Shown here one piece after another: positions 57,365 to 64,000 of a stretch of 64,000 nt of DNA. The stretch is taken from NCBI RefSeq assembly GCF_003634585.1, contig NZ_RBLG01000002.1:744001-808000 (forward strand), given 5' to 3'. A program made the position numbers and the translations under genes. The DNA comes from Gillisia mitskevichiae (GTDB taxonomy: Bacteria > Bacteroidota > Bacteroidia > Flavobacteriales > Flavobacteriaceae). A model generated the notes under the pieces. The model ran no database searches. It saw only the letters and a list, made by a program, of their open reading frames with translations, and was not told the origin of the DNA. How positions within the stretch are numbered: position 1 is the first letter of the stretch; each line of letters starts with the position of its first letter.

Positions 57365-57886
57365 TTACACAAGCTCTGTTTCTTCTTTTATTTCTTCTTC
57401 CTGAGTACTTTCAGAAGTTGCTATTTTATTGAATTCTTCCAACTTTTCTTCTTCTCCAGAGAAGTATGGAAAAACATCTAAAATTGGAGATTCTGTAATT
57501 GCGGGAATAGAATATTCTCCCATGGTATTATCCATAGCCTGAGTAGTATTCTCGAAAGCTTCTTTTACATCGTTCGCCTGTACCAACATATACACATTGG
57601 TTTTTTTCTCTTTCCCACTATTTTCATCTAAGGCTATTAAAGAAACTTTAGATTTAAACCATCTATCGGAGTTTTCAAAAGGATGAACCTCAGATAAATT
57701 AGCTACTTTGATGTTTGTAATTAGAAACTCTTCACTAGTATAAGCAGTCATCTCTTCGTTTATTCTAGCTTCTGCTTCTGTAAACGAAATTGCATCTAAT
57801 AAATACGTTTCTGTAGTTAATTTTTGTTCTCCACTATCATGTGTTTTTCTGTATTTTACTTTACACTCATACCAAGTTGCGCTCAT
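57365..57886 (-). CDS. DUF4494 domain protein
   Basis: A 173-residue cytoplasmic protein that fits DUF4494: TWYECKVKYRKT at the start, YLLDAISFTEAEARI near residue 30, and a WFKSKVSLIALDENSGKEKK block near residue 77. Beyond about residue 145 the tail is acidic (many Glu). The family is common in Bacteroidota and of unknown function. A minus-strand -7 box TATATTTG (57913-57906) is exact and lies about 20 bases upstream. Confidence 0.9.
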   Translation of the reverse strand: MSATWYECKVKYRKTHDSGEQKLTTETYLLDAISFTEAEARINEEMTAYTSEEFLITNIKVANLSEVHPFENSDRWFKSKVSLIALDENSGKEKKTNVYMLVQANDVKEAFENTTQAMDNTMGEYSIPAITESPILDVFPYFSGEEEKLEEFNKIATSESTQEEEIKEETELV

Positions 57887-58021
57887 ATCTTTATTTTTTG
57901 GATGCCAAATATAAATTTTAAAATAAGCTTAGACGATAATCTTAGTAATAGATATTCACAATCTTTTTTTCGTTGATTTTATTAAAAGTTTAAACTTCAG
58001 AGTGGTTGAAAAAAATATTTT

Positions 58022-58052
58022 TTTGGCAGACCAAGCCGCTAGCTTATCTTTA
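58022..58052 (+). promoter_or_regulatory. Promoter of the M16 peptidase gene
   Basis: TTTG (58022-58025), an exact 19-nt spacer and TATCTTTA (58045-58052, one mismatch). Predicted start near 58057 gives a leader of about 135 nt. Confidence 0.6.
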
Positions 58053-58065
58053 AAAAGACACTTGT

Positions 58066-58141
58066 AAAATTGCATATTCCTAAGAATAGGAATGTAATAA
58101 AATCAATTTCCTTTCATCTTCTGATGATTATATGCAATTTT
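58066..58141 (+). promoter_or_regulatory. Candidate structured 5' leader element of the M16 gene
   Basis: A 12-bp perfect stem AAAATTGCATAT (58066-58077) with ATATGCAATTTT (58130-58141) encloses 52 nt. A competing 7-bp hairpin ATTCCTA/TAGGAAT (58076-58082 with 58087-58093) overlaps the first stem by two bases. This could be a cis-regulatory RNA; it is not a known riboswitch class that I recognise. Confidence 0.35.
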
Positions 58142-58193
58142 CTAAAAATCAATTCTTTATATTTAGCTACGTAAATTCAAAAAAAATATCAAT

Positions 58194-61082
58194 ATGACAA
58201 ATTCAAAGTTAAAGCTAATGGCTTTTATGCTTTCTTTTAGCGTCGCTACATTTGTTTCCAGCGACCAGGCTTTCGGACAACAGAAAGCCAACTCAGGTGC
58301 CGATCTATCTATAGAATACGAGAAGTATGAGCTAGATAATGGTCTTAATATTGTACTGCATCAGGACAAATCAGATCCCATCGTTTCTGTAGCTATACAA
58401 TATGGTGTTGGGTCTAACCGTGAGAAGAAGGGACGCACGGGTTTCGCACACCTTTTTGAGCATATGCTTTTCCAAGAATCTGAAAATGTTGCGCAGGATC
58501 AATTTTTCAAAAAGATACAGGATGCCGGTGGTACTTTAAATGGTGGAACCTGGCAAGACGGAACTGTTTATTATGAAGTAGTACCAAAGAATGCACTAGA
58601 AATGGTAATGTGGCTGGAATCCGATAGAATGGGTTACCTCATTAATACAGTTACTGAAGCTGCTTTTGCAAACCAACAGGAAGTTGTGCAAAATGAAAAA
58701 CGCCAACGGGTAGACAATAATCCTTACGGACACACTGGATGGGTGATCGATAAAAATTTATATCCAGATGGGCATCCTTATAGCTGGCAAGTAATTGGGG
58801 AACTTGAAGATCTTCAGAATGCTACGGTTGCTGATGTAAAAGAATTTTACGATAAATTTTACGGACCTAATAATGCGACTTTAGTTATTGCTGGAGATTT
58901 TGAAAAATCGGAAGCTAAAAAACTAGTAGAAAAATATTTCGGAGAGATCAATAAAAGGCAAGAAGTAGCGCCTTTAGAAATTCAAACGGTTAGCCTTTCT
59001 AAAACCAAGCGACTTTACCATGAAGATAATTTTGCTAAAGCGCCACAATTGAACATGGTTTGGCCGGTAGCAGAGCAATACAGCAAAGATGCCTATGCAC
59101 TGGATTTCCTTGGAGAAATATTATCCGACGGAAAAAAAGCGCCTTTATATAAGGTTCTAGTTGAACAAAAAGAGCTTGCCTCTCAACCAAGAGCTTATAA
59201 CAATCCTAGTCAAATTGCAGGAAAATTCCAGATCTCGGTGACCGCAAATGCAGATGTAGATCTAGATAATGTAGAAGCAGGAATAAAAGAAGCTTTCGCT
59301 TTATTCGAAAAAGAAGGCGTAACAGATAGAGATATTGAGAGAATTAAAGCAGGCCAAGAAACCGACTTCTATAATGGAATAAGCAGTGTTCTTGGTAAAT
59401 CTTTTCAATTAGCACAATACGATGTTTTTACTGGAAATCCTGGTTATATAGAAAAGGACATTCAAAACATTCGTGCAGTGACCAAAGAAGATGTAATGCG
59501 TGTTTACAATACTTATATCAAGAATAAACCATTCATTCTTACAAGTTTTGTTCCTAAAGGACAACTAGATCTTATTGCTGAAAATTCTGAAAAAGCCGAA
59601 GTGGTAGAAGAGGAAATTACAGAGAATGTGAAAACAGAAGTTGCTGAAGCGACTCAGGAAATACAAAAAACAGCTTCAAAATTCGATCGTTCCGTTCAGC
59701 CAAAAATGGGTGATACTCCTAAATTAAATATTCCTACTTCTTGGAAAGAGAAACTTGGTAACCAACTAGAGGTTTACGGATTGGAACAAAAAGAATTGCC
59801 TTTGGTGAATTTCAGTATTGTAATAGAAGGAGGACATTTATTAGACGATCTAAGTAAGAATGGAGTTGCAAATTTAATGTCAGATATCTTGATGGAAGGT
59901 ACTGCCAATAAGACTCCTGCAGAACTGGAAGAAGAAATAGACATGCTTGGTGCTAACATATATATGTATACCGGGAACGAATCTATCGTACTTCGTGGGA
60001 ATACCTTAAAACGTAACTTCGATAAAACTATGGCCTTAGTGGAAGAAATTTTACTTCAGCCAAGATGGGATGAAAAGGAATTTGCTCGCATAAAAACAAG
60101 TACTATTAATGGAATTAAAAGAAATGAAGCGAATCCTAATGTAATAGCAAATCAAGTTTATAACAAAGTATTGTATGGTGAAGATCATCCTTTTGCATAT
60201 CCAACATCAGGAACAGTAGAATCTGTAGAGTCTATAAAAATCCAAGATCTAAAAGATTATTATAACAACTATTTTTCACCTTCGGTAAGCCGTATGCACA
60301 TTGTTGGTGATGTTTCTAAAGCAGAGGCATTAAAAGCTGCAAATGGTTTAGCAGAAAAATGGGAGGCAAAAGAAGTGACAATTCCCGAATTTAGTGTGAG
60401 TAACAATCGCGACAAGGCATCTTTATATTTTGTAGATGTGCCTAATGCCAAGCAATCTGTGATTAACATTGGATATATCGCTTTACCAAGAACCAGTGAA
60501 GATTTTTTCCCTGTTGATGTAATGAATTACAAACTTGGAGGATCTTTCTCCGGAAATGTGAATCTTATATTACGAGAGGAAAAAGGATATACTTATGGAG
60601 CACGTTCAGGTTTTAGCGGATCTAAAATTCCAGGAACCTTTACAGCATCTTCTAGTGTTCGTACAAATACCACAGGAGAATCTGTTGGAATTTTCAAGGA
60701 CGAAATAGCTAAATATAAAGAGGGAATTTCTCCTGAAGATCTGGAATTTACAAAGAATGCATTAATTAAATCTAATGCGCTTCGTTTTGAAACTCAAGGC
60801 TCATTACTTGGAATGCTTCAGGAAATGAGTGCTTACGATCTTGATCCTAAATATATCGAGAAAGAAGAGAAGATCATTGGTGCCATGACTCTTGAACAAC
60901 ACAAGAAGCTAGCCCAAAAATATTTGGATGAGTCTAAAATGGCATATCTGGTTGTAGGTGATGCTGCAACGCAGTTGGACCAGTTTAGAGATATGGGATT
61001 TGATGAAGTTAAAGTGTTGGATAAGCAAGGAAATGAAGTAACACTTCCTATTAATTTAGAAACTGAAGAAGTTAAAGATTAA
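58194..61082 (+). CDS. M16 family zinc metallopeptidase (pitrilysin-like, two-lobed)
   Basis: A 962-residue protein with a signal peptide (about 1-28). The first M16 lobe (about 40-490) has the inverted zinc motif HLFEH (His86, Glu89, His90) and the downstream Glu in a NEKRQRVDN block. An acidic linker (about 470-500, many Glu) leads to the second lobe (about 510-950), which lacks HxxEH and is the usual inactive partner. It probably degrades peptides in the periplasm or at the surface. Its promoter and an unusual structured leader lie upstream, and a strong terminator follows the stop after 21 bases. Confidence 0.95.
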   Translation: MTNSKLKLMAFMLSFSVATFVSSDQAFGQQKANSGADLSIEYEKYELDNGLNIVLHQDKSDPIVSVAIQYGVGSNREKKGRTGFAHLFEHMLFQESENVAQDQFFKKIQDAGGTLNGGTWQDGTVYYEVVPKNALEMVMWLESDRMGYLINTVTEAAFANQQEVVQNEKRQRVDNNPYGHTGWVIDKNLYPDGHPYSWQVIGELEDLQNATVADVKEFYDKFYGPNNATLVIAGDFEKSEAKKLVEKYFGEINKRQEVAPLEIQTVSLSKTKRLYHEDNFAKAPQLNMVWPVAEQYSKDAYALDFLGEILSDGKKAPLYKVLVEQKELASQPRAYNNPSQIAGKFQISVTANADVDLDNVEAGIKEAFALFEKEGVTDRDIERIKAGQETDFYNGISSVLGKSFQLAQYDVFTGNPGYIEKDIQNIRAVTKEDVMRVYNTYIKNKPFILTSFVPKGQLDLIAENSEKAEVVEEEITENVKTEVAEATQEIQKTASKFDRSVQPKMGDTPKLNIPTSWKEKLGNQLEVYGLEQKELPLVNFSIVIEGGHLLDDLSKNGVANLMSDILMEGTANKTPAELEEEIDMLGANIYMYTGNESIVLRGNTLKRNFDKTMALVEEILLQPRWDEKEFARIKTSTINGIKRNEANPNVIANQVYNKVLYGEDHPFAYPTSGTVESVESIKIQDLKDYYNNYFSPSVSRMHIVGDVSKAEALKAANGLAEKWEAKEVTIPEFSVSNNRDKASLYFVDVPNAKQSVINIGYIALPRTSEDFFPVDVMNYKLGGSFSGNVNLILREEKGYTYGARSGFSGSKIPGTFTASSSVRTNTTGESVGIFKDEIAKYKEGISPEDLEFTKNALIKSNALRFETQGSLLGMLQEMSAYDLDPKYIEKEEKIIGAMTLEQHKKLAQKYLDESKMAYLVVGDAATQLDQFRDMGFDEVKVLDKQGNEVTLPINLETEEVKD

Positions 61083-61103
61083 TGTAAGAATCATATGAAG
61101 CTT

Positions 61104-61128
61104 GAAACCCACCAAAATGGTGGGTTTC
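61104..61128 (+). terminator. Intrinsic terminator of the M16 gene
   Basis: An 11-bp stem GAAACCCACCA/TGGTGGGTTTC with a 3-nt loop, 21 bases after the M16 stop. Confidence 0.9.
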
Positions 61129-61194
61129 TTTGTTTATAGTTTTTAACAAAAAAAATATACTGGATTCTGATACTTATTTACTAAAATCAGTTGT

Positions 61195-61223
61195 TTATTG
61201 ACAATTGTTGATAATTATCCACA
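61195..61223. promoter_or_regulatory. Cluster of DnaA-box-like sequences
   Basis: TTATTGACA (61195-61203, one mismatch to TTATNCACA), then TGTTGATAA (61206-61214) abutting a perfect TTATCCACA (61215-61223). The last two are back-to-back inverted. It may be a DnaA-responsive site or part of an origin (inference); the flanking AT-rich sequence is compatible with unwinding. Confidence 0.4.
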
Positions 61224-61425
61224 TAATAACAATAAATATCACAATTTCTTTAAAGAAATAAGCTAAGTTTGAGATAGAAAATTCTTGGCACCCTACCCTT
61301 TTGAATTCAACTCAATACTTACGTAATTAATATTTTTTATCCTGACCTAATTTGGGGTTAACCCATTTTAAAGCGATGATATAACTAGTTAGCTGTAATA
61401 CCAAACCAAATCCAAAATCTAAAGA

Positions 61426-63357
61426 ATGTACCTGTCATATATTAAAGTAGAAAATTACAAAGGAATTGAAACTATAGAAACTGAATTTGACTCTAATATC
61501 AATATAATCATTGGAGAAAATGGAAGTTGTAAATCTGCCATAATTGATGCTATTAGGTTACTTTATAACGTTGGCGAACCAATAAGAGAAATTTCGGTTT
61601 CATCCGATGATTTTCACCAAAAAAGAGTAGAAATTGCCGATAAAATTAATATCGAAAAAGCTACACTTATCACAATTACATATATTTTTAAAGGCCTTAC
61701 TACAGCTCAAAAAGGTGCTTTTTATGAATATATGGTAATTAACCCAATAGATAAGGAGGAAGATTATGCTAAAATAACAATCAGTTATGAAGAAAAAGAT
61801 GGAAAATATCCTCAATTCTCATATAATACAGGGGATATTGACGGTCAAAAAGCTGACTACAAAACGTTTGAGTTATTTCAACATTATTATCTAGGAGCAT
61901 TAAGAGATAGTACTCGTAATTTATTGAGTACTCGCAGTAATGTGTTAGGAAGGGTGATTAAAAGATTTGTAAATAGAAATGAAACAGAATCTGAAATTGA
62001 ACAGATAATGAAAGACGCAAATTCTCAGTTACTTGGCAGAGAAGAAGTCCTTAACACTAGGGATGGAGTAAATCAAAATTTAGAGGGTATTTTTAAAAAA
62101 TTTCTGGATAATAAAATTGGTCTTAGAATAGAAGATTCAAGAACAGAATATATTGTCAACGCAATTAAACCATTTTTACCTCATAACAGAGAAAGTTTAA
62201 ATGAGGAAGGATTTCATTTGTGGCAAAATAGCTTAGGTTTAAATAATCTCATTTACATAGCAATTGTATTGGGAGACGTGAAACAACAAATTGAAGATAA
62301 CGAAATTCCACATTATGCACTTCTAATTGAAGAACCAGAAGCTCATTTACATCCACAGCTCCAATTAAGTTTATACAACTTTCTGACTAGTGCTAATGCC
62401 TCAGATAATAGTCAATTATTCATAACTACTCACTCTCCTACTCTAACATCTAAAGTGCCTTTGAAAAATCTAATCCTATTAGATAATAAAAAAGCTCACA
62501 AACTTGAACATCAATTTCAAAATAGAATGCCTGAAAATATAATTCAAGATACTACTAAGAACGCTACTTTAAAAGAAATCGATTTTCAATTAAGTCAAAA
62601 AAAACTTGAGCGATATATTGATGTAACAAAATCTCAACTTTTTTATGCCAAATCGGTTTTGTTCGTGGAAGGAATCTCCGAAGAACTCCTTCTTTCTTCA
62701 TTTACAAGATTAGATGATTATCAACTCGAAGATTATAGAGTGGAAATAGTAAACGTTAGAGGAACATCCTTTTATCCTTTCCTATATCTATTCAACAATA
62801 GGGATGAAAATAAAAGGATAAACAAACCGATTACAGTAATTACGGATGATGACCGTTATACATCTTCTAAAAATTCAAAGTATAGTTTTAATAAATTATT
62901 AGAAACAAATTATTCTGTACTTACAGAATTAGATGATAAAATACAAAATGGCACTCAAGTAACTAGAATCGCAAATCTAAATTCTGTTGCTAATAATGCT
63001 GATAACATAAAAATATCACATTCCTTTAAAACACTAGAGTATGAATTATCTATTCATAACATTAAGGAGAATCGAACAGAACTATTTGATAATTTCCTTT
63101 TTGATTATATCAATCAAAATTCCCCAGATAAAATTGTTAAAATCATTGAATACACTCGAACATTCGAAAATGATATTATGTCAGAGGTTGAAAAGCGAAA
63201 AGTAGGTATTTTATTATGGAAAGCTTTACCATCTAAAGCAGACCTCGCACAAGATTTTTCAATACATATTCTTGAAAATTTAGAAAGTGCCAAAGATTCT
63301 TTCGTAATTCCTCCATATATTCAAGACGGACTAACTCATTTAAGGCAAGGAATATGA
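61426..63357 (+). CDS. gajA: OLD-family ATPase/TOPRIM endonuclease, GajA-like
   Basis: A 643-residue protein of the class 2 OLD type. An ABC-like ATPase domain is split around its N and middle part: Walker A GENGSCKS (30-37) with an unusual Cys35, and Walker B plus D-loop LLIEEPEAHLHPQ (about 298-310), then THSP (H-loop). A C-terminal TOPRIM nuclease carries VLFVEG (about 411-416, with the catalytic Glu) and TDDD (about 470). It directly precedes, with 4-base overlap, a UvrD-like helicase gene, the hallmark pair of Gabija anti-phage defence. Activity is inferred from the pair, not shown. Confidence 0.8.
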   Translation: MYLSYIKVENYKGIETIETEFDSNINIIIGENGSCKSAIIDAIRLLYNVGEPIREISVSSDDFHQKRVEIADKINIEKATLITITYIFKGLTTAQKGAFYEYMVINPIDKEEDYAKITISYEEKDGKYPQFSYNTGDIDGQKADYKTFELFQHYYLGALRDSTRNLLSTRSNVLGRVIKRFVNRNETESEIEQIMKDANSQLLGREEVLNTRDGVNQNLEGIFKKFLDNKIGLRIEDSRTEYIVNAIKPFLPHNRESLNEEGFHLWQNSLGLNNLIYIAIVLGDVKQQIEDNEIPHYALLIEEPEAHLHPQLQLSLYNFLTSANASDNSQLFITTHSPTLTSKVPLKNLILLDNKKAHKLEHQFQNRMPENIIQDTTKNATLKEIDFQLSQKKLERYIDVTKSQLFYAKSVLFVEGISEELLLSSFTRLDDYQLEDYRVEIVNVRGTSFYPFLYLFNNRDENKRINKPITVITDDDRYTSSKNSKYSFNKLLETNYSVLTELDDKIQNGTQVTRIANLNSVANNADNIKISHSFKTLEYELSIHNIKENRTELFDNFLFDYINQNSPDKIVKIIEYTRTFENDIMSEVEKRKVGILLWKALPSKADLAQDFSIHILENLESAKDSFVIPPYIQDGLTHLRQGI

Positions 63358-64000
63358 TTTTTGAATTAAATGATGAAAGGAGTGCATATCTTCAAGCAAG
63401 AGGTAAAATCATATTAAATGCCTGTCCTGGAAGCGGTAAAACAACTACAATAGCTCAAAAAATTATAGAGTTAGAGCAATCAAAAGAAATTGGTTCCTAT
63501 TCGGGTATTGCTTGTCTTTCATTTACTAACTCTGCAAAAGATGAAATAAACGAATCTTATTCTAAACTAAGTGGAAAAATTTTAAGGTTTCCTAATCACG
63601 TTTCTACTATAGATAGTTTTATAAATAAATTTATAACACTCCCTTTTTACAATATCTTAAATCGAGATTTCAATAGACCTAAAATTCTTGACCACACTAA
63701 TATTCTTGATGAGATGTGGAAAACAGAATATATTGGAAAGGATGGTAAATTAAAAGAAGGATTGATACCACCTTTAAACTTTGCTAAATACAAAGCAAAA
63801 AATAACAGAAGTATATACCACCTATATCCTCCAAGCGAAATTAGAATTGAACCTGATGGTAGTTATTCAATTAATGGAAATCAGCCATCACAAGACAAAG
63901 TTGAAAAAGAAAAGTTTATAAATTATTGTAAATTAATTAAGAATAAACAGTTTACCAAAGGTTTAATATCAACAGGTGATTCAGCCTATATTGCTCTTCA
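63354..64000 (+). CDS. gajB: UvrD-like helicase, GajB-like, truncated by window edge
   Basis: The first 215 codons are visible and stay open to the right edge. Helicase superfamily 1 marks seen are motif I ACPGSGKT (Ala23-Thr30), motif Ia-like SFTNSAKDEI and a VSTIDSFINKF motif Ic-type block. The start codon overlaps the upstream stop (ATGA), so the two are co-translated. In Gabija systems GajB is thought to sense nucleotide or DNA ends and activate GajA. The remainder, and any flanking defence genes, lie outside the window. Confidence 0.78.
   Translation, partial: MIFELNDERSAYLQARGKIILNACPGSGKTTTIAQKIIELEQSKEIGSYSGIACLSFTNSAKDEINESYSKLSGKILRFPNHVSTIDSFINKFITLPFYNILNRDFNRPKILDHTNILDEMWKTEYIGKDGKLKEGLIPPLNFAKYKAKNNRSIYHLYPPSEIRIEPDGSYSINGNQPSQDKVEKEKFINYCKLIKNKQFTKGLISTGDSAYIAL

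Larger units (their letters stand above)
57887..58193. other. Divergent promoter region of DUF4494 and the M16 gene, with structured leader
   Basis: It holds the DUF4494 -7 box (57906-57913, minus strand), the M16 promoter (58022-58052), and a long leader whose 12-bp stem (58066-58077 with 58130-58141) encloses a second hairpin. No ORF is seen. Confidence 0.5.
61083..61425. other. Intergenic region with terminator and DnaA-box-like cluster
   Basis: After the M16 terminator the region is AT-rich and contains three DnaA-box-like sequences (61195-61223, listed separately). No attachment site or integrase remnant is visible at the boundary of the Gabija-like pair. Confidence 0.45.

Overview
The window is a chromosomal segment of a low-GC member of the Bacteroidota, most likely a marine-type Flavobacteriaceae. 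Supporting signs are a SusC/SusD pair, family markers largely confined to this phylum (GSCFA, DUF4136, DUF4230, DUF4494, DUF5522), lipoproteins with Bacteroidota-style lipoboxes, almost no Shine-Dalgarno sequences, and promoters of the TTTG-N19-TAnnTTTG type. The SRP RNA promoter (10804-10834) is a near-perfect example and calibrates the others: the transcript begins about 5 nt after the -7 box. I found no rRNA, tRNA, insertion sequence, prophage or CRISPR array. Most genes are housekeeping or conserved-hypothetical and are separated by clear intrinsic terminators.

Layout. 1-5.8 kb: the tail of an unrecognised protein, a secreted TPR-like protein, pheT and three small conserved genes. 5.8-16 kb: a YbiT-like ABC-F ATPase, a thiol-less TlpA-like lipoprotein, a transaldolase, an SDR behind the SRP RNA, a glutamine cyclotransferase/thioesterase pair, a minus-strand trio (PLP desulfhydrase, LysM glucosaminidase, hemL) and a tiny HExxH protein divergent from a DUF5522 gene. 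16-31 kb: hutU, a long aromatic amino acid hydroxylase, GSCFA and alaS, then the M23/MerR/LemA/TPM/TPM operon, der and an RBBP9-type hydrolase. 31-40 kb: a SerB-SerA fusion, a SusC/SusD pair and a LytS/LytTR two-component system. 40.6-49.6 kb: a secreted protein, a cytoplasmic GH130-GT4 pair, sbcDC and a 51-residue basic protein. 49.6-61 kb: an esterase-like lipoprotein, nitroreductase, MBL hydrolase, truncated hemoglobin, a DnaQ/GIY-YIG nuclease, cydAB, DUF4494 and an M16 peptidase. 61.4-64 kb: an OLD-family ATPase/TOPRIM nuclease overlapping a UvrD-like helicase, that is, a Gabija-type defence pair whose helicase runs off the right edge.

How genes work together. SusCD imports an unknown ligand and the adjacent LytS/LytTR pair could regulate it. 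GH130 and GT4 overlap by 4 nt, lack signal peptides and probably build and phosphorolyse a cytoplasmic mannoside-like compound. The SerB-SerA fusion joins the first and last steps of serine synthesis. Cytochrome bd and a truncated hemoglobin point to low-oxygen or NO stress capability. SbcCD, DnaQ/GIY-YIG and the Gabija-like pair are DNA-processing functions.

The points most worth a second look are: the Gabija-like pair with a Cys in its Walker A motif; a cluster of DnaA-box-like sequences just upstream of it; the GH130-GT4 pair with its non-canonical GT4 motif; an ABC-F protein predicted to keep only one of two ATP sites; tandem palindromes on the DnaQ/GIY-YIG promoter; a structured leader on the M16 gene; and a candidate small RNA at about 21.5 kb.
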